A stretch of 64,000 nucleotides of DNA from an uncultured Anaerolineae bacterium. GTDB lineage: Bacteria > Chloroflexota > Anaerolineae > Anaerolineales > Villigracilaceae. Shown piece by piece: positions 44,418 through 53,198 of the stretch (position 1 is the first letter of the stretch; every line of letters begins with the position of its first letter). Location of the stretch: NCBI GenBank assembly GCA_903838415.1, contig CAILYI010000211.1, forward strand, positions 18,248-82,247, given 5' to 3'. Under the pieces are notes generated by a model. The model was not told where the DNA came from, did not search any database, and worked only from the letters and a program-made list of their open reading frames with translations. The position numbers were made by a program, and so were the translations under genes.

Positions 44418-45848
44418 TTAGCAGTCTTTGGGGCTTACTTGCGGCACCGGGGCTTCCGGGCGCTCTTTGAGCAGCCAGGCCGCCACATAACCCTTGTTAC
44501 CCTTCACATCCTGCGCGCGGATCCATTTGCCACTTTTGCCAACTTTTTTGGCGGCTGCGGCTGGCTTTCCAAGCACAATTAACTCAGTTCCCTTTGGAAT
44601 GCGTTGAATAAGCGTGTGCTTGGAAATGAAAGGCTTGCTGCGCATGGCCACATTCTCTTCAGTGGTGCGCAAAATCATTGCAGGAATTTCCTCAATGCTG
44701 AAGTTGGGGCCGGTCGTCTGGCGCTGCGCTTCTGGACCGAAAGCTCCCAGGCTGACAACGGCCACGTACCAGGCCGCCACCACCCCTTGCTTGCCTTCCA
44801 CATCTGAAACTTTCAGCCACTCGAAGTTGGTTCCGACCTTGCGCTTGACTTCTGCGGCCGTTTCGAGGCATTTTAACTCGGTGCCGATGGTATACACCTT
44901 AAGAATGGTGGCATCCGTACTATCGGGCTTGGAGCGCAGTTTGAGCGCATCCACGTTGGTTTTGACAACCGGGGCATCCTTGGGCACCGGCACAGTCGCA
45001 GGTGGTGTGCCGGGAGCAGGCGCAGCGCTGTTTTTGGCTTTGGACACCAGCCAGGCGGCCACATATCCCTGCGGTCCATCCGCCGCTTTGACGGGTAACC
45101 ACACATTTTGTTGACCAACCTTGGGCGAGGCGGTGGCATCAGCCTCGAGGATTTTGAACTCGGTATTGGCCGGATAACGTTTCAGCAGGGTGTAATCTGC
45201 GATGACGGTTTGTGAGCGCAGGGCCAGGTCGTCGGCGCTGGCGAAAACGCTGAAAGAGGCCGAGACACCCTTATCCAATTGCGGCGGCGCGGGCGGAGTG
45301 ACCTGCATCGGGCCGCGCGTGAAAAACACGCCGTTGATGATTTTGGCCGGGTCTTTGGAACCCGCCACCTGGGCGTACTTGGAAGCTGACAGCTTGATCT
45401 GGCCATTGGTAACGGGGAACGGATAGGGGTCGTAAACCAAATAATCCGCGCCCTCTTTGGCATAAGCCACCATGTAGTGAGTCTGCACCCCCGCTTGTGG
45501 CGACCAATCGACTTCGATAATGACCGGGCGTCCCTGGGCCAGGTTGGCATCGATTTCAGCCAGCGGCGCAGGCGCACCCGAACAGGCGCGATAATCCAGG
45601 CCCATGCCGGGAACAATATTTCCAACCAACCAGCCTACGATGAACGCCGTCCCGGCCTGAAAACCACCAATCGCCTTCATTTTGTCGTTGAGCGCCGCGG
45701 GCGTCAGATCGGGTGCGCCATAATGCGTGGCGCACATCGTCATACTGGTCAGGAGACATCCAAATCCGCCGATCGTGGAGGATTTATCGAAACCGAGCAG
45801 GTTGGCTTTCCATTGCGGATCAGTTTGAGAAAATTGTTTGATGGTCAT
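44418..45848 (-). CDS. C39-like cysteine peptidase with SH3-like repeats
   Basis: 476 residues with GGAGATAGGAA before ATG. The N-terminal peptidase_C39_2-like domain (about 1-165) has Cys31 in GGFGCLLTSMTM, His in QTHYMVAYA and Asp in LVYDPYPFP, a full papain-type triad. Three SH3-like segments follow (about 200-270, 290-370, 390-465), each ending in a version of GYVAAWLV. There is no signal peptide or membrane segment, unlike most C39 or amidase enzymes with SH3 repeats, so it would act in the cytoplasm or leave by another route. It lies 150 bases upstream of the conflict operon in the same orientation. Confidence 0.85.
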   Translation of the reverse strand: MTIKQFSQTDPQWKANLLGFDKSSTIGGFGCLLTSMTMCATHYGAPDLTPAALNDKMKAIGGFQAGTAFIVGWLVGNIVPGMGLDYRACSGAPAPLAEIDANLAQGRPVIIEVDWSPQAGVQTHYMVAYAKEGADYLVYDPYPFPVTNGQIKLSASKYAQVAGSKDPAKIINGVFFTRGPMQVTPPAPPQLDKGVSASFSVFASADDLALRSQTVIADYTLLKRYPANTEFKILEADATASPKVGQQNVWLPVKAADGPQGYVAAWLVSKAKNSAAPAPGTPPATVPVPKDAPVVKTNVDALKLRSKPDSTDATILKVYTIGTELKCLETAAEVKRKVGTNFEWLKVSDVEGKQGVVAAWYVAVVSLGAFGPEAQRQTTGPNFSIEEIPAMILRTTEENVAMRSKPFISKHTLIQRIPKGTELIVLGKPAAAAKKVGKSGKWIRAQDVKGNKGYVAAWLLKERPEAPVPQVSPKDC

Positions 45849-45995
45849 TTCCTATCTCCAAATATTGAACAATCCCACTACTTAGCCTGAAAAATTAAGG
45901 CATAGGCGACAATAATAGTATTATTATACATTAATTATTGCAATACCATAATAAAATGCATCTTTCCCTTATGCGGGAAAAGGCCTGGATACGCA

Positions 45996-46031
45996 AAAAT
46001 CTGGCGAGGAAAAGAATCCTCGCCAGATTTT
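45996..46031 (-). terminator. Rho-independent terminator of the zinc-ribbon protein gene
   Basis: A perfect 15-bp stem AAAATCTGGCGAGGA with a six-base loop runs into five T residues on the minus strand, 22 bases past the stop codon. Confidence 0.88.
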
Positions 46032-46053
46032 CTGTAAAAGTGGAAAAGTACGT

Positions 46054-46404
46054 TTACCGACTGGTACCGCAATGCGGACAGGCTTTCCAATCCGCCTGGA
46101 TCGGTTCGCCGCAGGCGTCACAGACCAATGTTGTCGATGCCGGGGCGGAGGTTTTGGTTTTGCTCACCAACCAGACCACCCCAAGAACGATCAACGCCAG
46201 CGTTCCCAGCGGAACAAGCCACATCAGGCCCGCGCCAAAGAAAGAGAAGCCGCGGCCTCCCATCATGCCGAAATGATCAGCGCGCCCGACCATCATGCCA
46301 TAACCAAATCCGAGAGTCGGGAAAGCCAGTTGAAACAAATACGGTCCAAAAAACAGTACAAGCACCAGGGTGATGCCGAGAATCCATTTCCAGAAGTTTT
46401 TCAT
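46054..46404 (-). CDS. Small membrane protein with C-terminal zinc ribbon
   Basis: 116 residues starting MKNFWKWIL with AAGGAGATAAAA upstream; a longer frame lacks such a site. Two transmembrane segments (about 5-27 and 55-78) surround a Gly/Met-rich loop, then a C-terminal zinc ribbon with CDAC and CPHC. Such proteins are widespread and unnamed; the Met/His-rich loop FGYGMMVGRADHFGMMGGRG could bind metal. It diverges from nadD. Confidence 0.78.
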   Translation of the reverse strand: MKNFWKWILGITLVLVLFFGPYLFQLAFPTLGFGYGMMVGRADHFGMMGGRGFSFFGAGLMWLVPLGTLALIVLGVVWLVSKTKTSAPASTTLVCDACGEPIQADWKACPHCGTSR

Positions 46405-46491
46405 TTTTATCTCCTTATCAATTTCCTTTATCATAGCGCGATCGTATAAAGACTTGGTAAAGGCGTTGAAAAGGTACGATAAAGAATCGGG

Positions 46492-46505
46492 TATACTTCC
46501 CAACT
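46492..46505 (+). promoter_or_regulatory. -10 box before nadD, probable leaderless start
   Basis: TATACT (46492-46497) lies eight bases before the ATG; TTGAAA (46466-46471) is 20 bases further upstream, a long but possible spacing. No ribosome binding site is present. Confidence 0.5.
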
Positions 46506-47126
46506 ATGGCAGAATTAATAGGAATTTTTGGCGGAACCTTTGACCCACCCCATCTTGGACACCTTATTTTGGCGGCTGAGGCGCTGAATCAGCTCAAACT
46601 GACCCGTTTGCTGTGGGTGCTGACTCCGCAGCCGCCGCATAAGCCCGAGCGTCCCATCACAGCCATCAATCACCGGCTGGAGATGCTCAAACGCACCATC
46701 GGCAACTCACCCGGCTTTGAGTTATCCACGATCGAGATGGATCGGCCCGGCCCGCACTATACCCTCGAAACCCTCGACCTGCTGCAGAACAAATTCCCGT
46801 CTGCGCGGCTGGTGCTGCTGATCGGCGGCGATTCGCTGCGCGACCTGCCTTCCTGGAAGTACCCCACAGAGATTCTCCTGGCCGTACATGCTTTCGGAGT
46901 GATGCGGCGTCCCGGCGATCAATTTGACCTGAACGCCCTGGAGGCAGCCCTGCCCGGCCTGAGCGCAAAGGTGCGCTTCGTCGAAGCCCCGCAGCTCGAA
47001 ATTTCGTCATCAAATATCCGCCAGCGCATCGCCAGCGGCGGGCATTTTCGATACTATCTTCCAGCCGGAGTGTACGATTACATCCAGCAAAACAATCTTT
47101 ATCGCGAACCCGGCAAAACAGCCTGA
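46506..47126 (+). CDS. nadD: Nicotinate-nucleotide adenylyltransferase
   Basis: 206 residues, usual length. NadD converts nicotinate mononucleotide and ATP to deamido-NAD in NAD synthesis. GIFGGTFDPPHLGHLILA contains the nucleotidyltransferase (H/T)xGH motif; later LLIGGDSLRDLPSWKYP and ISSSNIRQRIASG (the ISSTxIR-type motif) confirm the family. It begins at a probable leaderless promoter and ends six bases before the converging C45-like gene. Confidence 0.95.
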   Translation: MAELIGIFGGTFDPPHLGHLILAAEALNQLKLTRLLWVLTPQPPHKPERPITAINHRLEMLKRTIGNSPGFELSTIEMDRPGPHYTLETLDLLQNKFPSARLVLLIGGDSLRDLPSWKYPTEILLAVHAFGVMRRPGDQFDLNALEAALPGLSAKVRFVEAPQLEISSSNIRQRIASGGHFRYYLPAGVYDYIQQNNLYREPGKTA

Positions 47127-47132
47127 CAGCGC

Positions 47133-48236
47133 TTAATCATCCAAATGGAAAGTATGGTACTGATTCTGACAGGGATTGCCCCAGGCAATGTGCATTTCCC
47201 GCGCTGTCAGATCGATCACCATGGCATTGATGGTTTTCTCACGGTCGAGCGAGTTGCCATCGATGGCGTGATTGCAAATTGAATTGGGGAAATCAACGTG
47301 GTCTTTCTGAATGGTCTGAAGAGTCTTAATGGTGTGCTTATCCGTTTTTCGCAGCTGACGCAGCGCCCGCGAATATTGGACATGCGACGGAATTAACTGC
47401 TCCGGCTCGTATTCAATTTCCTGCATGCGCCGCGAAAGATAGTGATTGGCATGCACCATGTATCCTTCCAGCGCGTACAAAATATCAAAGCGCCGCGCCG
47501 AAACTTCCACTGAATAAATCTCGCCGCTGTCATGCGCAATTAAATGGTTGTATCCGGCAGCGCGGTGTGAAACCACCGCACGTTTGATCGCGTCTGAGGG
47601 AGTCTTGGCTGCCAGTACCGCCCGCGCCACCACCAAGCGCGGAATCCCGATGCGCGAATCTTCAGGATGCACCGAGTCAATCAACTGGGCGATGCCATAC
47701 GCGTTAAAACCGACATTGGGCAGCAGCCCGCCATACGTCATCGCCAGAAAAGGCGGCTCGTTATCAGGCGTGGCATGCACCACATAGACATCATCCTCGT
47801 CTTCAGGCACCCAGTCTTCGTTATGAGCCGCCAAAACGTGCCCGTCCGCCGTGTGCATCTCATTCACCGCCATGCTGGTGCAGCTGATCAGATGCAGCGC
47901 ATCCATCGTGACCGCCTCCATGGCATTCAGCACGGAAACCTCCTCAAAGGGCACATTCGCCCCTTCCGCGATCCCGGCCATCTCTTCCACATACTGCGGG
48001 TAACGCTCCTGCGCAAAAGGCAAATACTTGCGGGCCTGAATCTGCGCGCCATCCCAGGTCAGTTCCAACTCCTCGTAGGCATCTGACAAAAGTTTTCGGG
48101 CATTATCCACGCTGCTGCGCACGCTTTCTCGGCGCGATTCTCCAATCTGGCGTCCCATTTCACGGTGAGAACCGGAAACGCGAATCAAGGGCATCGGGTT
48201 CGGGTGAACCGGAGTGTCGTAAGGATTATTGTTCAT
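47133..48236 (-). CDS. Peptidase C45 / acyl-CoA:6-aminopenicillanate acyltransferase-like protein
   Basis: 367 residues with GGAGGC before ATG. The family is made of Ntn hydrolases that cleave themselves to expose an N-terminal Cys; here the site would be LISCTSMAV (Cys119). GHVLAAHNEDWVPEDEDDVY, TYGGLLPNVGFNAYGIAQ and GYNHLIAHDSGEIYSVEVSA match the C45 pattern. The N-terminal 118 residues would be the smaller chain, including GSHREMGRQIGESRR. No signal peptide. Natural substrates of bacterial homologues are mostly unknown amides. Monocistronic. Confidence 0.9.
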   Translation of the reverse strand: MNNNPYDTPVHPNPMPLIRVSGSHREMGRQIGESRRESVRSSVDNARKLLSDAYEELELTWDGAQIQARKYLPFAQERYPQYVEEMAGIAEGANVPFEEVSVLNAMEAVTMDALHLISCTSMAVNEMHTADGHVLAAHNEDWVPEDEDDVYVVHATPDNEPPFLAMTYGGLLPNVGFNAYGIAQLIDSVHPEDSRIGIPRLVVARAVLAAKTPSDAIKRAVVSHRAAGYNHLIAHDSGEIYSVEVSARRFDILYALEGYMVHANHYLSRRMQEIEYEPEQLIPSHVQYSRALRQLRKTDKHTIKTLQTIQKDHVDFPNSICNHAIDGNSLDREKTINAMVIDLTAREMHIAWGNPCQNQYHTFHLDD

Positions 48237-48293
48237 GAGTGCCTCCACAAGCTGAGAGAATTATAACATTCCAGTTTTCAGGGCTTTATGGAT

Positions 48294-48323
48294 AAAAAAC
48301 TCCCGCCCAGGCGAGGCGGGAGT
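48294..48323 (-). terminator. Rho-independent terminator of the polymer-forming protein gene
   Basis: ACTCCCGCC pairs with GGCGGGAGT across a seven-base loop, with TTTTTT following on the minus strand. Confidence 0.85.
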
Positions 48324-48347
48324 CAGAAAGAGCGATCGTTCCGATCT

Positions 48348-49367
48348 TTAGCTGTGTTCAGTTGGAGGAGCAACCGCTTGGACCGGAGCCGGGGTCGCCG
48401 TTATCGCAGCCGGACGCACCCCGAAACGAGTCATCAGCACCGCCCCGAGACCGGCGAAACCCACCAAGCCTGAAAGCAATCCGCCGATACAGGGGATAAA
48501 TCCAATACCCTGCGCCACCAGGTTAAGGATGAAAACTCCCAGCCCGGCAGCCAGCGGAAGCGGCCAATCGCCTTTGAACATCTGCGCGATGCGGACGCCA
48601 ACTTCCATCCCGATCGCCAGCCAGCCCAATACGCAGGCCGCCGCGAAAACGATCGAGATAATCACAATCAGCGGAATGGTCACGATCAGCGTGATGATGA
48701 AAATGCTGAACAAAGCCAGCCCCGTTACCGCCACGATGAACAGGATCAACGTCAACAAGCCCATGCCGAAGGCAATCAAGGGCTGTGCCACCACGCCATC
48801 AGCCACCCGCCGCATCTGCAGCGGCAGGAACATGGCGATCAACATGGCCAGCAAAGCCAGCATAACAGATTCCCCTAACACGCTCAGCGCCTTCCAAAGG
48901 GGATTGGTGACACTGCTAACAATCCCCGGCACTTCCGGCATGCTCGGAACGGAAGGCGTGATCGGCGAGATGGGGCGAGTCGGGTTATTGACCACGTCGC
49001 CATCCACCTTTGCGCCTGGGTCACGATCGACTGGCGCGCCAAAAGCGACCAGGTTGCCATGAATATGGGCGTTCGCGCCAAGCTTGATGGCGCCACCCAT
49101 CACAACCGCATCCTTGCTGACATCGCCATCCAGCGTGAGACTGCCGCCAAACAAGACCACGGCGCCGTTGACTTTGGCATCCTTTTCAATGGACACCGAA
49201 CCGCCAAATACTACCACGTCTTCGTTGAGCGTTTCGCCGCTTTTGACCGTGACGTTACTGCCAAAGACCGGCCCTTCAGCCAATCCTTTGGCCTGCGCTG
49301 TCTGGAGCGGCACCAACACCAGCGCCGCCAGCAGCATGAAAATAGCTAACTTTCCAGTGATTTTCAT
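48348..49367 (-). CDS. Polymer-forming (bactofilin-like) protein with membrane domain
   Basis: 339 residues from the ATG with GGAGGAGATACTT upstream. A cleavable signal peptide (about 1-26) is followed by a short right-handed beta-helix like that of bactofilins (about 30-120: SGETLNEDVVVFGGSVSIEK and DGDVSKDAVVMGGAIKLGAN, each turn ending in a hydrophobic-Gly pair), a Pro-rich linker, and a C-terminal membrane domain of about five segments (155-320). Such proteins are usually located beside ECF sigma/anti-sigma genes, as here, and may sense or support the envelope. The gene lies 16 bases after the anti-sigma gene and is probably co-transcribed with it. Confidence 0.85.
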   Translation of the reverse strand: MKITGKLAIFMLLAALVLVPLQTAQAKGLAEGPVFGSNVTVKSGETLNEDVVVFGGSVSIEKDAKVNGAVVLFGGSLTLDGDVSKDAVVMGGAIKLGANAHIHGNLVAFGAPVDRDPGAKVDGDVVNNPTRPISPITPSVPSMPEVPGIVSSVTNPLWKALSVLGESVMLALLAMLIAMFLPLQMRRVADGVVAQPLIAFGMGLLTLILFIVAVTGLALFSIFIITLIVTIPLIVIISIVFAAACVLGWLAIGMEVGVRIAQMFKGDWPLPLAAGLGVFILNLVAQGIGFIPCIGGLLSGLVGFAGLGAVLMTRFGVRPAAITATPAPVQAVAPPTEHS

Positions 49368-49383
49368 AAGTATCTCCTCCAGC

Positions 49384-49911
49384 CTACGCGGCTGACTGTA
49401 CAAATTTACCGACCCTGCGCAGCGAAAACGCCCATAGCAACCCGATGCCGCCCAGCAAAACCACAGAAAGCAACCAGGCATAAGGGGGAATCAAGGCGCT
49501 GATCACATTGAGCAGGGTATTGCCAAGCGCGCCCATCGCGCGGACAGTTAAACCAAGATAAATCAGGTTGCTCATCCACATACTCAGCAACTGCGCCGGA
49601 GAAAGCGTCAAATAGGGAAAGTAAGGGAAAAGCAACCAGACGAGACCACCGGTCCCCACAACTGCCAGCAGAATCAAGCCGATCAGGCTGCGCGACCGCT
49701 GAATTTTGCGTTCCGCTGCCAGGCGAGCCTGGAAGCGCGGGGCAAAACCGTCTGGCGGAGAAGTCACCGGCGCAGAGCGCAAGGTCAGGTTGCCCCGTGC
49801 CAGCGCAGTGCAAGCGAGGCAGTCGCGCAAATGGAGGCGCAGATCGCGTTCCTGATTGGGGGTCAGCTGCTCATCATTGAGCAGCCAATCTTCAAAGGGC
49901 TGGTGAACCAT
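49384..49911 (-). CDS. Anti-sigma factor with zinc-finger-like N-terminus
   Basis: 175 residues. The N-terminus has LRLHLRDCLACTAL, the H-x3-C-x2-C core of zinc-binding anti-sigma domains. Hydrophobic segments at about 75-100, 107-125 and 140-165 anchor it in the membrane. It overlaps the 3' end of the upstream ECF sigma gene by 20 bases, the standard arrangement for a sigma/anti-sigma pair. Confidence 0.85.
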   Translation of the reverse strand: MVHQPFEDWLLNDEQLTPNQERDLRLHLRDCLACTALARGNLTLRSAPVTSPPDGFAPRFQARLAAERKIQRSRSLIGLILLAVVGTGGLVWLLFPYFPYLTLSPAQLLSMWMSNLIYLGLTVRAMGALGNTLLNVISALIPPYAWLLSVVLLGGIGLLWAFSLRRVGKFVQSAA

Positions 49912-50497
49912 AGGGTGTCCTTTCTACGCGGGCTTCGGGAGAGTTGGCTAGCAGCAGGCGGGCAACTGCCTTGCGCGCGCGATGGAGGCGGCTTTTAACC
50001 GCGCTGACGGTAAGTTTCAAGCTTTCGGCAATTTCCACTTCCGAAAAGTCATACCAGTAACGCAGGATAATCGCAGCCCGATCGATGGCATCCAAGCCCT
50101 TGAGAGCCTCCTGGATTTGTTCCTGGTCCTCGCGGCGCACGGCTTCATGTTCCGGGTTGAGAGCGCCGACATCGGGCAGTTCCAAAGGAGCCTCATCGTC
50201 ATCCCGCTCGGCATCAAGCGAAAAAATGACAAAGCGCCGCTTGCGCAGACGATCGATACAATAATGTGCCGCAATGGATAATAGCCAGGTCGCAAAAGGC
50301 CGTTGGCGGTCATAACGTGTCAGGTTCTGGTACGCGCGCAGAAAGCTCTCCTGGGCGGCATCTTCCGCAGACTCGGGTTCACCCAACATCCGGTAGCACA
50401 AGTTAAACACCGGAGTCTGGTAATATTCCACCAGTCGGGCATAAGCCTCGTCGTCACCTTGTTGGGCCTGAATAATCCAGGCCGTTTCTTCATTCAC
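49892..50497 (-). CDS. ECF-family RNA polymerase sigma factor
   Basis: About 201 residues. Region 2 has YYQTPVFNLCYRMLGEPESA and FATWLLSIAAHYCIDRLRKR; region 4 has LDAIDRAAIILRYWYDFSEV and LTVSAVKSRLHRARKAVARL, close to the RpoE/SigW-type core. I place the start at the second of two GTG codons, because AGGAG lies five bases before it while the first GTG overlaps that site. It heads a unit with the anti-sigma and polymer-forming genes, so it probably responds to an envelope signal. Confidence 0.93.
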   Translation of the reverse strand: MNEETAWIIQAQQGDDEAYARLVEYYQTPVFNLCYRMLGEPESAEDAAQESFLRAYQNLTRYDRQRPFATWLLSIAAHYCIDRLRKRRFVIFSLDAERDDDEAPLELPDVGALNPEHEAVRREDQEQIQEALKGLDAIDRAAIILRYWYDFSEVEIAESLKLTVSAVKSRLHRARKAVARLLLANSPEARVERTPYGSPAL

Positions 50498-50662
50498 GGT
50501 CACTCCTGTCAGTTGTTCTGCTCAAACATACGCAAGTTTTTACGATAAGTTGCATGAAATTATTCTACCGCGTGGTGTAGAAAACCCATCAGTTTGAAAT
50601 CAGTTTGCGGCATCAAATGTTTGATATAGTTGATATTTGACAACCATAGGAAAGAGAGAAGC

Positions 50663-52009
50663 ATGCCACCATCCAAGCGCCCCAGCGGCATGTTTGCCTT
50701 TATTGTGATCTGGATCGGACAACTAATATCCATTCTCGCTTCGGGGATGAGCCAGTTTGCCCTGACCATCTGGATGTACCAGCAAACGAAAAGCCCCATG
50801 GCGATGGCGTTGATAACCGTGTTTTACATCACGCCCTTCCTGCTGCTCTCCCCTTTTGCGGGCGTGATGGTCGATCGCTACAACCGCAAGCTGATGATGA
50901 TGGTCAGCGACCTGACAGCGGTCCTTGCAACCGGGGCGATTTTTATTCTGGTGGGAACCCACCAACTTCAATTCTGGCACCTTTACATCACATCCATCGT
51001 TTATGGCATCGGGAATACGTTTCAGTGGCCGGCCTATTCCGCCGTCATCAGCACGCTGGTTCCCAAGGAACAGTTGGGACGAGTCAACGGCTTCATGACG
51101 ATGATGGAAGCCGGACCAGGCGTGGCCGCGCCCATCCTGGCCGGGATGCTGCTGCCGGTGATTGGCCTCGCCAGTATTCTCGCCATCGACGTGATCACGT
51201 TTTTCGTGGCGATCAGCGCGCTGGTGATTGTCAACGTGCCGCAGCCGCGCAAAACAGAAGAAGGCCAGAAAGAATCGGGCAATCTTTGGAGCGAAGCGGC
51301 CTATGGTTTTACCTATATCTTTGCCCGGCCCAGCCTGCTGGGCTTGCAACTGATTTTCTTTACGGGCAATTTGTTCTCCGGAATCGCCTTCGCCATTCTG
51401 GCACCCATGATTTTGGCCCGCACCGGTAACAACAGCGTCATTTTTGGATCGGTGCAATCCGCCGGAGCGATAGGCATGGTTCTGGGCGGCTTGTTGATGG
51501 GCATCTGGGGCGGATTTAAACGCCGCGTCCACGGCGTTTTGTTAGGCTGGACAGCTTTCAGCCTGCTGGGTCTCTTTCTGCTTGGAATTGGACAAAACGC
51601 CATCTGGTGGATTACCGCCATGGTGCTGATGAATTTAATCGGTCCCGTGGTGGATGGCTCCAATCAGGCCATCTGGCAATCAAAAGTTGCGCCAGATCTG
51701 CAGGGACGGGTTTTCTCAAGCCGACGGTTAATTGCCTGGTTTGCCCAGCCCATCGCACCGGTCATTGGTGGTGCGCTGGCCGAATACGTATTTGAACCGG
51801 CCATGAATTCTCAATCGGCGCTGGCAGGCATGTTCAGTGGATTGGTTGGAAGCGGTCCCGGCGCAGGCATGAGCCTGTTGCTGGTATTTTGCGGCCTGGC
51901 CGGGGGCCTCGTCGGCTTGAGCGGATATTTCATCCCGGCCATTCGGAATGCAGAAGATATTTTGCCCGACCACGACCAACTTAGCCAGGCTGAACCGGCT
52001 GCGACTTGA
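50663..52009 (+). CDS. Major facilitator superfamily transporter
   Basis: 448 residues with AGGAAAGAGAGAAGC before ATG and 12 predicted transmembrane segments. The loop DRYNRKLMMMVSDLTAVLAT between segments 2 and 3 fits the MFS signature, and VINVPQPRKTEEGQKE is the central cytoplasmic loop. The sequence resembles the MFS_3/enterobactin-exporter-like branch that exports macrolides or siderophores; the substrate is not known. A strong terminator follows. Confidence 0.88.
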   Translation: MPPSKRPSGMFAFIVIWIGQLISILASGMSQFALTIWMYQQTKSPMAMALITVFYITPFLLLSPFAGVMVDRYNRKLMMMVSDLTAVLATGAIFILVGTHQLQFWHLYITSIVYGIGNTFQWPAYSAVISTLVPKEQLGRVNGFMTMMEAGPGVAAPILAGMLLPVIGLASILAIDVITFFVAISALVIVNVPQPRKTEEGQKESGNLWSEAAYGFTYIFARPSLLGLQLIFFTGNLFSGIAFAILAPMILARTGNNSVIFGSVQSAGAIGMVLGGLLMGIWGGFKRRVHGVLLGWTAFSLLGLFLLGIGQNAIWWITAMVLMNLIGPVVDGSNQAIWQSKVAPDLQGRVFSSRRLIAWFAQPIAPVIGGALAEYVFEPAMNSQSALAGMFSGLVGSGPGAGMSLLLVFCGLAGGLVGLSGYFIPAIRNAEDILPDHDQLSQAEPAAT

Positions 52010-52026
52010 AATATCCCGATTGCTAC

Positions 52027-52066
52027 AAAATAGAGACGCTCTCGTGAGGGCGTCTCTATTTTTTCC
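52027..52066 (+). terminator. Rho-independent terminator of the MFS gene
   Basis: AAAATAGAGACGC pairs with GCGTCTCTATTTT across a ten-base loop, followed by T residues. Confidence 0.88.
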
Positions 52067-52068
52067 TG

Positions 52069-52081
52069 TATAATCCGAATA
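52069..52081 (+). promoter_or_regulatory. -10 box before the UPF0104 gene, probable leaderless start
   Basis: TATAAT (52069-52074) lies seven bases before the ATG with no ribosome binding site between. Confidence 0.5.
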
Positions 52082-53074
52082 ATGCGTAAAATCTTTTTGA
52101 TTTTATTTTTCTTCGTTGCCATCGCCATTGCCATCCTGAGCCTGGGGGAACTGGAGCGCACCTGGCGCACACTGCGCCACAGCGATATTCGCTTCATGGC
52201 TCTGGCGATCGTGCTGCTACTCGGCTGGACTTTGAACGATGCTTCCGGTTATCGCTCACTCTACCGCTTGATGGATGTGCGCGAAGATTTCTGGCATCTG
52301 GTTTTGCTGTCATCTTCCACCAGTTTTATCAACGTGGTCGCCCCCAGTGGCGGATTTGGAGGCGTGGCCGTTTTCGTCGATGACGCCGGAAAACGCGGGC
52401 TTCCGCGCGGATTGGCCGCCGCCGTTGGAGCCTTATACCTGTTTTTGGACTACACCGCTTTCATGGTCATTCTCGGCCTGGGTTGGGCAGTCTACATTCG
52501 CCGCAATGACTTGAAACCGGGCGAAATTACCGCGTCCTTCATCATGTTGGGAATTGTGATTGGGCTGGGTACGCTGATTTATATTGGCTCCCACTCAGGC
52601 GAAAAACTGGGCCGCATCCTGGCCTGGATGTCACGCCAGGTCAATCGGGTTTTGTGGCCATTTCGGCACAGCGAATATTTTCACGAAATCGCTGCGCATG
52701 AATTTGGCGTGGAAGTGGCTGAAGGCCTGTCCATTTTGCGCGTAAAACACCGCGGCATCCTGATTCCTTTTTCGTTTGCCACCAGCGGGAAAATATTGCA
52801 AACCCTGATCCTGGGGATGACCTTCCTGGCTTTTGGTGTGCCGTTTTCGCTCGGGACAATTGTGGCCGGTTTTGCTTCAGCTTATTTGTTTCTGATTGTC
52901 TCCCCCACCCCGTATGGCATCGGCGTGGTGGAGACGCTGCTGCCGCTGGCGCTGACTTCACTCAGCGTCCCCTGGGAAGATGCGGTCATCATCACCCTCA
53001 CGTATCGCGGTATCACCTTCTGGATTCCATTGATTTTAGGCGGGATTTCGTTCAGGATATTGCAGAGAGAGTAA
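52082..53074 (+). CDS. UPF0104 / lysylphosphatidylglycerol synthase-type membrane protein
   Basis: 330 residues with about eight transmembrane segments. SSSTSFINVVAPSGGFGGVA (about 79-98), SLGTIVAGFASAYLF and IVSPTPYGIGVVETLL are diagnostic for the YbhN/MprF-flippase-like family (LPG_synthase_TM). Members move lipids across the membrane or form the flippase part of MprF. No catalytic synthase domain is attached. The start codon lies directly behind a -10 box. Confidence 0.88.
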   Translation: MRKIFLILFFFVAIAIAILSLGELERTWRTLRHSDIRFMALAIVLLLGWTLNDASGYRSLYRLMDVREDFWHLVLLSSSTSFINVVAPSGGFGGVAVFVDDAGKRGLPRGLAAAVGALYLFLDYTAFMVILGLGWAVYIRRNDLKPGEITASFIMLGIVIGLGTLIYIGSHSGEKLGRILAWMSRQVNRVLWPFRHSEYFHEIAAHEFGVEVAEGLSILRVKHRGILIPFSFATSGKILQTLILGMTFLAFGVPFSLGTIVAGFASAYLFLIVSPTPYGIGVVETLLPLALTSLSVPWEDAVIITLTYRGITFWIPLILGGISFRILQRE

Positions 53075-53081
53075 GGGAAAG

Positions 53082-53198
53082 AAGTGATAAGGTACGAGTA
53101 AAAAGTAAAAAGGCCGGTTTCCCGGCCTTCACTTTTTACTCATGCCTTATTACTCATTACTTTTTACTCATGCCTTTTACTCGTTACTTCTTTCCCTC
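53082..53198. terminator. Nested palindrome between converging genes
   Basis: An inner hairpin (AGTAAAAAGT, AAAGGCCGG and complements, 53096-53141) is enclosed by outer arms GGGAAAGAAGT...ACGAGTAAAA and TTTTACTCGTTACTTCTTTCCC. The segment ACTTTTTACTCATGCC is repeated 28 bases later. The right outer arm includes the last codons of the MEMO-like gene. It should stop transcripts from both genes. Confidence 0.75.
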
